From Flavobacteriaceae bacterium (GTDB lineage: Bacteria; Bacteroidota; Bacteroidia; Flavobacteriales; Flavobacteriaceae), in the NCBI GenBank assembly GCA_017858055.1, contig JAFMCA010000021.1, forward strand, positions 1 to 39,417: DNA of 39,417 nt. Direction: 5' to 3'. The position numbers and the translations under genes were made by a program. Shown in pieces: positions 1 through 6,966 of this stretch. Under the pieces are notes generated by a model. The model did no database searches, was not told where the DNA came from, and saw only the letters and a list, made by a program, of their open reading frames with translations. The stretch's first letter is position 1. Every line of letters starts with the position of its first letter.

Positions 1-93
1 GTTGTCGCTTTAGAGGGTTCGTCTTATCGCAGACCTGGAGTTCGTATGTTGATTCCTGCAAAGCGGCACAAAGACTTCAAATGCCTATTGTAA
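1..93 (+). pseudogene. XdhC-like fragment joined to foreign sequence
   Basis: The first 54 bases read in frame 1 as 18 residues identical to an internal stretch of the XdhC protein encoded at 8503-8556. The nucleotides differ at 8 of 54 positions, all third codon positions, so this is a real but diverged xdhC homologue. After base 54 the frame leaves the family and reaches a stop at 91-93, inside what is the integrase gene on the other strand. The join falls in or beside the bases gttgatt, which fit both genes. The fragment is either a rearrangement or an assembly junction; the family assignment is firm, the biological reality of the join is not. Confidence 0.75.
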
Positions 94-1118
94 ACTGAGT
101 GAGCTATGGGGCGAAATAAGCCAGTTTTAATGACCTCTAAGACGCTTTCGTCCACTATTGGAATAATGTGCTTCTTCTTAGTTTTATGTGCTGTATAATG
201 GCAGAAAACTTGACCTTTGTTGTCAGTGGTGAAGTTGCTATCTTGCACTGGTTCCCAAATCCATTTCCCCTCTACTTTATATCCCAAGAGGTCTCTAATT
301 CTTGCCGCAATCCCATACTGAATGATTAATGCTCTACGGGCATTTTCCAAACCATCGCTTAGGTCTTTTAGTTGTATGATTGATTGCATTTCCTGTGTAG
401 TTAAAAACAGTATTTGGTCTGCCTCTTTTTTTTCTGCTCTGGGCTTCTTTAACCCCCTGAAAAATCCTGAGACCCCTTTTACTCCATTTTCCATTGCAAA
501 ACTTGCAATTCGTTTGAGATAGGAGACCCGTTTGTTAATTGTAGTTGGAGAAAATCCCTTTTGATTCATCCAAACAACAAACTGATTTAAGGTAGCCATT
601 TCAACGTTCTGTAATGTCATAACCTTAAACTCATTTCTACTGTAAATCCACTCAGCCAATAATTTTCTGAATGACTTATACTGCTTAACTGTATCTGAGG
701 AAAAACCAATGCCTCCATTCTTATTTACTAAGTATGGCATCTGATCTATGTAATAGTCTAAGTAATCAAGTAAAGGTGTTTGTTCCTGCTCTATAACCTC
801 ATCAGAAAAAGCACCGTAAATAACATGTGATAAATCAGACTTTCCTATGTGGGATGTCCCCTTACTTATGTCAGAGAACCTACTTTGAATCCGCAGTAAA
901 GTATTGTTTTTATCCTTCCATTCTGGATCGGTTTTTCTAACCTCCTGCTTTTTGGGATTCCAATTGTCAGGCTGACAAAAAATTCCTGTGGATTGTGAAA
1001 GAAACTTCCGTTTTCCTCCAAGTACTTTAGTCCAAGTGTAAGCGATAATATTTGTCTCTTGATTGGTTAAATCACCTGCCTTATCCCGTTTGGGATGTAT
1101 TCTAAAACTTAAACTCAT
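24..1118 (-). CDS. Tyrosine recombinase/integrase, 3' end missing
   Basis: Site-specific tyrosine recombinase of the Bacteroidota phage-integrase type. An N-terminal arm-binding-like region (about residues 1-100) is followed by a SAM-like core-binding domain (about 110-230, with the segment MATLNQFVVWMNQKGFSPTTI) and the start of the catalytic domain. The first catalytic arginine is visible in GIAARIRDLL and the beta-strand lysine region in HKTKKKHIIPI. The protein reaches AGIN and then ends in six residues that come from antisense xdhC-like sequence, so the HxxR box and the catalytic tyrosine are missing. As it stands it cannot be catalytically active. It overlaps the upstream 108-residue gene by 4 bases, suggesting translational coupling. 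In its own genome the gene may well be intact, because the truncation coincides with the suspect join near base 54. Confidence 0.85.
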   Translation of the reverse strand: MSLSFRIHPKRDKAGDLTNQETNIIAYTWTKVLGGKRKFLSQSTGIFCQPDNWNPKKQEVRKTDPEWKDKNNTLLRIQSRFSDISKGTSHIGKSDLSHVIYGAFSDEVIEQEQTPLLDYLDYYIDQMPYLVNKNGGIGFSSDTVKQYKSFRKLLAEWIYSRNEFKVMTLQNVEMATLNQFVVWMNQKGFSPTTINKRVSYLKRIASFAMENGVKGVSGFFRGLKKPRAEKKEADQILFLTTQEMQSIIQLKDLSDGLENARRALIIQYGIAARIRDLLGYKVEGKWIWEPVQDSNFTTDNKGQVFCHYTAHKTKKKHIIPIVDESVLEVIKTGLFRPIAHSVYNRHLKSLCRFAGINIRTPGLR

Positions 1119-1441
1119 AACAAGTATTTTTCTACTTCGGTTGCATAATCATTCTCAATTTTATCTCCTGCACCAAATGAGTATGAAATAATACTTTCTT
1201 TATTCTCAAAGCACATCCAAGAGTCATTGTTAGGATTGAAATAATACTCGTATGGCACAACCTCTTTTAAAGCCCACAATGCATCTTCTACGTCTGAACC
1301 TTCATAAATCGGAACTTTTTTAAGTAATAAAATACTTCCATCTATAGAGCGTGTGATACTCACATTTACTCTTTCTTTAATCTGTAATTTGGAGTCGCTA
1401 CTGTTATTCACGCCATCCAATTTTTGTAATGATAAATTCAT
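1115..1441 (-). CDS. Small hypothetical protein upstream of integrase
   Basis: A 108-residue protein with no family I recognise. It is acidic toward the C-terminus, has no membrane segment or signal peptide, and contains aromatic clusters such as VPYEYYFNPNNDSWMCF. Its stop codon overlaps the integrase start by 4 bases, so the two are probably co-transcribed and translationally coupled. It could be an excisionase-like or accessory protein of the element, but nothing in the sequence proves this; it lacks an evident helix-turn-helix. The ATG at 1439-1441 is the first in-frame start after the intergenic region. Confidence 0.6.
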   Translation of the reverse strand: MNLSLQKLDGVNNSSDSKLQIKERVNVSITRSIDGSILLLKKVPIYEGSDVEDALWALKEVVPYEYYFNPNNDSWMCFENKESIISYSFGAGDKIENDYATEVEKYLL

Positions 1442-1486
1442 ATCTCAAAATTGATAATAGCGTGTTGTGTATTTACAACAGATTCA

Positions 1487-1516
1487 CCCGTGAAATCCCG
1501 TGAAATCCCGTGAAAA
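1487..1516. repeat. Three tandem 10-bp direct repeats beside integrase operon
   Basis: The unit CCCGTGAAAT occurs three times head to tail (1487-1496, 1497-1506, 1507-1516, the last ending in A). It is preceded by TTCA, so the first copy lies within the inverted repeat TTCAC-CC-GTGAA. The period of 10 bp puts all copies on one face of the helix. The position, about 45 bp upstream of the integrase operon start, suits arm-type recombinase sites or an operator for its promoter. Confidence 0.6.
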
Positions 1517-1624
1517 TTATATTTCCGGAAAATCTGGATGTCAATTAGCCCTCGTAATGCTTGACTTTATGTGATTGTTTGTGTTTTCTGTTTCATGATA
1601 CTTTGTTTCCTTCACCCGCACTCT

Positions 1625-1653
1625 AAAAACCTCTGAAATTTCAGAGGTTTTTT
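1625..1653. terminator. Perfect 28-bp palindrome, bidirectional terminator
   Basis: Arms 1625-1638 (AAAAACCTCTGAAA) and 1639-1652 are perfectly complementary; the GC-containing core is flanked by A and T runs, giving a rho-independent terminator in both directions. No gene reads into it from either side, since the integrase pair and the cytochrome operon diverge from this region. It may have belonged to a lost or displaced gene, plausibly the tRNA whose 3' end seems to lie at 1609-1622. Confidence 0.65.
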
Positions 1654-1757
1654 GTTTTATCAAGCATTTATTGGCAGTTCAAAATGGATTACCCCACAAG
1701 GAATAAATGTGCATTACAAAAATTGTTTCCAAAGGATAAATTATTTTAAATTAGTAA

Positions 1758-1793
1758 CTTAACAACAGAAAGTTGTTAAGGGGATTCCTTAAG
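1758..1793 (+). promoter_or_regulatory. Overlapping alternative hairpins in operon leader
   Basis: CTTAACAAC (1758-1766) and GTTGTTAAG (1772-1780) form a perfect 9-bp stem with a 5-base loop. The 3' arm overlaps a second inverted repeat, TTAAGG (1776-1781) with CCTTAA (1787-1792). The two stems share bases 1776-1780 and cannot coexist. They lie 27 bases or more upstream of the start codon of the cytochrome operon. A regulatory role is inference only. Confidence 0.35.
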
Positions 1794-1819
1794 TGTATTT
1801 TCTAAGGTGATACTATAGT

Positions 1820-4582
1820 ATGGATAAACAGTTCAATGGTTTTATTCTCTCAGGTTTATTTGCCTGTCTTCTGTTTTTTTCTTCCTGTAATCAGGTAGAA
1901 AAAATCGATTTCAATACCCAAATAAAACCCATCCTCAATAAAAAATGTATTAGTTGTCACGGGGGAGTAAAGAAAAATGCTGGTTTTAGTTTCTTATTTG
2001 AAAAAGATGCTCTGGGAAACACAAGTGAAGGTTCTCCAGCAATCCTCCCTGGAAATGCACGTCAAAGTAGAATGATTCAACGACTGCATGAAACGGATTT
2101 AGAACTGAGGATGCCCTATGAGAAGCCCCCCTTAAGTAAAGAGGAAATCGAGCTGTTTACTAAATGGATCGATCAGGGAGCTCAGTGGGGAGTTCATTGG
2201 GCTTATATTCCACCTGTTAAAACAGAATTGCCTGAGGTGAATTCAATTTTTGAGGAAAATAATTTTCTCCAAACCCCAGTGGATTATTTTATTGCAGCAC
2301 GTATGGAGGACAGCCAACTTCAACCCAATGTTGAGGCTTCCCCCAGTATTCTTGCAAGAAGAGCCGCATTCGATCTTACAGGACTTCCACCACAAAAGCC
2401 GCTTTTCGATGCTTATGTTAACAATAAAATATCTTATGAAGGATATATAGATAGCTTGCTCGCACTTTCCAGTTTTGGTGAAAAATGGGCAAGTTGGTGG
2501 CTCGATTTGGCACGCTATTCTGATACAAAAGGTTATGAAGCAGATCGAGGAAGAACAATTTGGCAATACAGAGATTGGGTGATAAACGCCCTAAATAGTG
2601 ATATGAAATTTGATCAATTTACTATTGAACAACTTGCGGGAGATTTACTACCCATGCCTTCTTACGATCAATTACTGGCAACAGCATTTCATCGAAATAC
2701 GATGAATAATGATGAGGGAGGAACTTCGGATGAGGAATATCGGACAGCAGCTGTTATTGATCGTGTAAATACCACTTTCGATGTTTTTCAGAGCACGACA
2801 ATGAGTTGCGTCCAATGTCATGACCATCCCTATGATCCCTTTACTCAAAAAGAATATTATCAGTTACTGTCTTTTTTTAACAATACACGAGATGAGGATT
2901 TGATGGATGAATCTCCCAATCTCCGTCAGTATTCCGAAGAGAATCAGAAAGAAATTGAAACGGTTTTGAAATGGATTTCTGATTATGGAGACTCTAAAAC
3001 ACACGACTTTTACAAGGATTTCTTTCAATTTCTTGAACCCAAATACCAGGCGCATAATAGTGAAGTGTTTAATTCAGATGAAGGCTATGTTTCCGGAGTA
3101 ACCCTATCGTTAAGAAATAAGGGAAAAGCTGTTTTGAGAAATGTAAATAGCCAGAATTACAGAAGCATGTATATCAAGTATAGCCCTACGCGTTTACAAA
3201 CCACCTTGATCTTACGTAAAAATTCTGAGGATGGTGAGATCATTGGGAGTGTGAAGTTAAACAGTTCAGGCTCCCAAGGGTTAACCCATCCCAAAAATCA
3301 ATACGCCCAAATTTCGATCAAAGAGCTAGAAGAGCCCTTTGATCTCCATATTGAAGCTGTTAATCCTTCTCTAAAAACCACATTAAACAACGGGAGTCAA
3401 TATAATGATATCGCAATCTCCTTGCATTGGTTTGCTTTTGTTCCAGAGCTTCCAGGAAAAGAACAAAGCGGTTTTAAAAAGATCGAAAATTCGGTAACTA
3501 CCCTTTTAAATAATCCCGAATTATTAACCCCTATCATGGTCGAAAACAAAGACTTTATGAAAAGGAAAACACATTTGTTTGATCGCGGAAGTTGGCTAAT
3601 CAAAAAGGAAGAAGTTTCTCCAGGAGTTCCCTCAACGTTAAACCCCTGGGATGAAACATATCAAACAAATCGTTTGGGTCTGGCGCAATGGTTGGTGAGT
3701 GAAGACAATCCATTAACGGCAAGGACGATGGTAAATCGAGTTTGGTATCAGATATTCGGAAAAGGTTTGGTAACGACTTTGGAAGATTTAGGTACTCAAT
3801 CCGAACCACCAACCCATCCCGCTTTATTGGATTGGTTGGCAGCAGATTTTATGCATTCAAAAAAATGGAGTTTAAAAGCTTTTTTAAAACTAATACTTAC
3901 TTCAGCTACCTACAGGCAAAGTTCTTCTTTAGATCCTGAAAAATTTGAAGTAGATCCTGAAAATGTTTTTTATGCTCGTGGGCCTAAACTCAGATTGAGT
4001 GCGGAAGAAATTCGGGATCAGGCTTTATTTGTTTCCAATTTATTAAGTGATAAAAAGTATGGCCCTGGGGTGATGCCTCCTCAACCTGAGGGGATCTGGG
4101 AACACGCTTATCTGGGTAATTTATGGAAAGAAAGTAAAGGAGAAGATCGCTACAGAAGGGGTATATATACTTATTTAAAGAGAACCAGTCCCTATCCCTC
4201 ACTCATCTCTTTTGATGCGGGAAGTAGAGAAGTTTGTTTGGTAAGAAGATCTCCCTCGAACACTCCCCTTCAAGCCTTAGTTACATTAAACGACCCAGTA
4301 TTTTTGGAAGCGGCTTTCAATCTTGCAATGATTTATCATGAGGAATCAACTCAAGAGGCAATTAAAAAAATGTATCAAAAAGCAGTTTATCAAGAAATTG
4401 AACCTGAAGTTTTAAGTTTATTGGAGTCCTTGTTTCAAGATGCACTAGTAGAGTTTGGAACTACACCCGAGAAATTGGATGCCTTTTTTGGTCAAGAGAA
4501 TACTGTAGACAAACAAGTGGCAGCATTAGCGATTGTGGCCAATGCCATAATGAACTTAGATGAATTTTTAACCCATGGATGA
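1820..4582 (+). CDS. PSCyt1/DUF1549/DUF1553 cytochrome-like lipoprotein
   Basis: A 920-residue protein of the family common in Planctomycetes and found in some marine Bacteroidota. The N-terminus has a hydrophobic stretch and lipobox (LFFSSC, Cys23), so it should be an exported lipoprotein. A planctomycete-cytochrome domain follows with heme motif CISCH at residues 43-47. A DUF1549 region (about 150-370) contains a second CxxCH motif, CVQCH at 330-334, followed by DHPYDPF. A C-terminal DUF1553 region (about 625-880) contains LTARTMVNRVWYQIFG and SNTPLQALVTLNDP. The biochemical role of these domains is unknown; heme binding at the motifs is inferred. It is the first gene of a four-gene operon and overlaps the next gene by 8 bases. 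Confidence 0.92.
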   Translation: MDKQFNGFILSGLFACLLFFSSCNQVEKIDFNTQIKPILNKKCISCHGGVKKNAGFSFLFEKDALGNTSEGSPAILPGNARQSRMIQRLHETDLELRMPYEKPPLSKEEIELFTKWIDQGAQWGVHWAYIPPVKTELPEVNSIFEENNFLQTPVDYFIAARMEDSQLQPNVEASPSILARRAAFDLTGLPPQKPLFDAYVNNKISYEGYIDSLLALSSFGEKWASWWLDLARYSDTKGYEADRGRTIWQYRDWVINALNSDMKFDQFTIEQLAGDLLPMPSYDQLLATAFHRNTMNNDEGGTSDEEYRTAAVIDRVNTTFDVFQSTTMSCVQCHDHPYDPFTQKEYYQLLSFFNNTRDEDLMDESPNLRQYSEENQKEIETVLKWISDYGDSKTHDFYKDFFQFLEPKYQAHNSEVFNSDEGYVSGVTLSLRNKGKAVLRNVNSQNYRSMYIKYSPTRLQTTLILRKNSEDGEIIGSVKLNSSGSQGLTHPKNQYAQISIKELEEPFDLHIEAVNPSLKTTLNNGSQYNDIAISLHWFAFVPELPGKEQSGFKKIENSVTTLLNNPELLTPIMVENKDFMKRKTHLFDRGSWLIKKEEVSPGVPSTLNPWDETYQTNRLGLAQWLVSEDNPLTARTMVNRVWYQIFGKGLVTTLEDLGTQSEPPTHPALLDWLAADFMHSKKWSLKAFLKLILTSATYRQSSSLDPEKFEVDPENVFYARGPKLRLSAEEIRDQALFVSNLLSDKKYGPGVMPPQPEGIWEHAYLGNLWKESKGEDRYRRGIYTYLKRTSPYPSLISFDAGSREVCLVRRSPSNTPLQALVTLNDPVFLEAAFNLAMIYHEESTQEAIKKMYQKAVYQEIEPEVLSLLESLFQDALVEFGTTPEKLDAFFGQENTVDKQVAALAIVANAIMNLDEFLTHG

Positions 4583-6074
4583 TTTATTAAAAAGGCTTTT
4601 ACTGGAGAATAATGAATTGAATGCCAAGCTTAACAGCCGGCGCCATTTTCTAAAAGAATGTACGTTAGGGCTGGGAGGTATTGCATTGGGGAGCTTGTTA
4701 AACTCATGTGCTAATGATCAAAAAAGAGCCTATGATTACTCAGCAAATCGGGCACTTAATCCTATGGCACCTTTATCGCCTCCATTTTCTCCCAAGGTAA
4801 AAAGCGTAATCTATTTGCATATGGTGGGAGCTCCCTCACAGCTTGAATTATTTGATTACAAACCCGAATTGGCAAAACTTCACAACAAACCCTGTCCAGA
4901 GTCCTTAATCGAAGGAAAAGAGTTTGCCTTTATTGAAGGGGTGCCCAACATGTTAGGACCTCAAGCTACATTTTCAAGAGAGGGGGAATCTGGGAATTGG
5001 CTTTCGAATCATTTACCACATTTTAAAAATGTTATTGACGAAGTCACTTTCTTAAAAGCGGTTCATACGGATCAGTTTAATCACGGTCCTGCCCAGTTAT
5101 TAATGTATACCGGAAGCCCGCGATTTGGAAGACCCTCCCTCGGTTCATGGATAACTTATGGATTAGGTTCAGAGAACAACAACCTTCCTGGATTTGTTGT
5201 TTTAACTTCTGGAGGAACTCCTGATGCCGGGAAAAGTCTTTGGGGAAATGGATTTTTACCTTCGATTTATCAAGGAGTTCATTGTCGTTCTAAAGGAGAT
5301 CCAGTTTTGTATTTAAAAGACCCAAAAGGCGTTTCGAGAGATTTAAAAAAGAAAATCATTGAGTCCATTAATGAAATAAATTACAAGGAGTACACCAAAT
5401 TTAAAGACCCTGAAATCCTCACACGTATCAGTCAATACGAAATGGCTTACCGTATGCAAGTTTCTGTACCTGAAGTAATGGACATAAACAACGAGCCAGA
5501 CTATATCAAAGAAATGTATGGGGTGAAACCTGGGAAAGAATCCTTTGCAAACAATTGTCTGCTAGCCAGAAAAATGGTGGAAAAAGGAGTGCGTTTTGTT
5601 CAGTTATACGATTGGGGATGGGATTCCCATGGTGCGAGTGAATCGGAGGCGCTTAGTAAAGGATTCTTAAATAAATGTAGAGATATGGACCGACCGGTAT
5701 CTGCATTATTATTGGATTTAAAACAACGTGGATTATTAGACGAAACCTTAGTGGTTTGGGGTGGAGAATTTGGAAGAACTCCCATGTGGGAAAACCGAGC
5801 CGGAATTCAAAATTCACTAATTGGAAGAGATCATCAAGGAGAGGCATTCACCATGTGGATGGCGGGCGGTGGATTGAAAAAAGGACATGTCCATGGAAAA
5901 ACAGATGAAATTGGGTTTAGAGGGATAGACGGAAGGGTTTCTGTCCATGATATCCAAGCTACTATTTTGCATTTGCTCGGCTTTGATCATGAACAATTTA
6001 CTTATGATTTTCAGGGGAGACCTTTCCGATTGACCGATGTTGAAGGAAACGTAATCCGTGAAATTTTAGCTTGA
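4575..6074 (+). CDS. DUF1501 family protein, Tat-exported
   Basis: A 499-residue protein of the DUF1501 family, which belongs to the alkaline-phosphatase/sulfatase-like fold superfamily. A twin-arginine motif, SRRHFLK (residues 21-27), precedes a hydrophobic stretch ending in LLNSC (Cys45), suggesting a Tat-exported lipoprotein. Family hallmarks are the segments YDWGWDSHG, LVVWGGEFGRTP and GRDHQGEAFTMWMAGGG. It overlaps the upstream DUF1549/DUF1553 gene by 8 bases; this pair is the characteristic partnership for both families. A hydrolytic role on sulfated or phosphorylated substrates is suggested by the fold, not shown. Confidence 0.92.
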   Translation: MDDLLKRLLLENNELNAKLNSRRHFLKECTLGLGGIALGSLLNSCANDQKRAYDYSANRALNPMAPLSPPFSPKVKSVIYLHMVGAPSQLELFDYKPELAKLHNKPCPESLIEGKEFAFIEGVPNMLGPQATFSREGESGNWLSNHLPHFKNVIDEVTFLKAVHTDQFNHGPAQLLMYTGSPRFGRPSLGSWITYGLGSENNNLPGFVVLTSGGTPDAGKSLWGNGFLPSIYQGVHCRSKGDPVLYLKDPKGVSRDLKKKIIESINEINYKEYTKFKDPEILTRISQYEMAYRMQVSVPEVMDINNEPDYIKEMYGVKPGKESFANNCLLARKMVEKGVRFVQLYDWGWDSHGASESEALSKGFLNKCRDMDRPVSALLLDLKQRGLLDETLVVWGGEFGRTPMWENRAGIQNSLIGRDHQGEAFTMWMAGGGLKKGHVHGKTDEIGFRGIDGRVSVHDIQATILHLLGFDHEQFTYDFQGRPFRLTDVEGNVIREILA

Positions 6075-6075
6075 C

Positions 6076-6963
6076 ATGAACTATCTCAATCCAATTATAC
6101 TTCTAGGACTTGTGTCCTTTCTTTCGGTAAATGCCCAAAACAAAACTTTATTTTTCCAAACCAATTGGGGATATGAAGGCTCATGGGCTGAGTTTTTTGA
6201 AGATGTTAAACAATCCGGATACGAGGGTATTGAGGTTTGGCTTCCCTCAGATCCAAAAATTCAAGACACCCTGATTATGGGCTTAAAAGCCCATGATTTA
6301 AAAGTGATTTATTTGTGCGGAACGAATCGCAGCCAACCTTTTGAACAAAGTCTAATCGACTATCAAAACCAATTGACTCGCGCAATTGCTCAAAAACCCT
6401 ATGCCATAAATTCTCATACAGGGAGTGAGTTTTTTAGTTTTGAACAGAACCAAGCCTTTATTTCAATAGCAAATGAGTTAAGTATCCAACACAAAATCCC
6501 CATTTTTCATGAGACCCATCGGGGACGTTTTAGTTATTCTCTTCCAGAAACCCTTCGTTATCTAGAAAATGATACTCTATTCCGAATCAATTTAGATGTA
6601 AGTCATTGGATGGTGGTTCATGAATCACTTTTAATTGAACAGCAAAAACCCTTGGATGCGGTACTCAATCGGACGGAACATGTACATGCTCGAGTTGGTT
6701 TTGAAGAAGGACCTCAGGTCAATGACCCGCAAGCTCCAGAGTGGAAAAAAGCACTAGAGCGGCATTTAAATCTTTGGGAGACTATAGCCAAGAGGCAATG
6801 GGCCTCTGGGAAGGAAATGACCATAACAACAGAGTTTGGACCTCCTAATTATATGCCAACAACACCTTACACGAGAAAGGCCTTAAGTGATCAATGGAAA
6901 GCGAATGTATTTATTAGGAATGCAATTAAGCTTCGATTCTATTCTAATCAAAATCAAAAATAA
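6076..6963 (+). CDS. Exported sugar phosphate isomerase/epimerase-like TIM barrel
   Basis: A 295-residue protein resembling the xylose-isomerase-like/AP-endonuclease family 2 TIM barrels. A signal peptide of about 20 residues ends near SVNAQ. Barrel segments include GYEGIEVWLPSD near the N-terminus, the acidic/histidine segment IPIFHETHRGR, LDVSHW, and HVHARVGFEEGP; together these supply the usual Glu/His/Asp metal ligands. It begins one base after the DUF1501 stop codon and is followed three bases later by the next gene, so it is in the same operon. The likely role is isomerisation or epimerisation of a sugar or cyclitol outside the cytoplasm; the substrate is unknown. Confidence 0.8.
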   Translation: MNYLNPIILLGLVSFLSVNAQNKTLFFQTNWGYEGSWAEFFEDVKQSGYEGIEVWLPSDPKIQDTLIMGLKAHDLKVIYLCGTNRSQPFEQSLIDYQNQLTRAIAQKPYAINSHTGSEFFSFEQNQAFISIANELSIQHKIPIFHETHRGRFSYSLPETLRYLENDTLFRINLDVSHWMVVHESLLIEQQKPLDAVLNRTEHVHARVGFEEGPQVNDPQAPEWKKALERHLNLWETIAKRQWASGKEMTITTEFGPPNYMPTTPYTRKALSDQWKANVFIRNAIKLRFYSNQNQK

Positions 6964-6966
6964 AAT

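Larger units (their letters stand above)
1442..1819. other. 378-bp non-coding region with repeats and orphan terminator
   Basis: No convincing gene lies here on either strand. The stretch holds three tandem 10-bp repeats (1487-1516), a TTTCCGGAAA palindrome (1522-1531), a short sequence resembling a tRNA 3' end (1609-1622), a perfect terminator-type palindrome (1625-1652) and two overlapping hairpins (1758-1793) just before the next operon. It separates the divergent integrase pair from the cytochrome operon and probably contains the edge of the integrated element. Confidence 0.7.

Noticed and set aside
1487-1516. CRISPR array
   Set aside because: The repeat unit is only 10 bp, has no spacers, and there are no cas genes.
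1609-1622. Complete tRNA gene
   Set aside because: Only a 3'-end-like stretch is present; no T-loop, anticodon arm or 5' acceptor strand can be found upstream.
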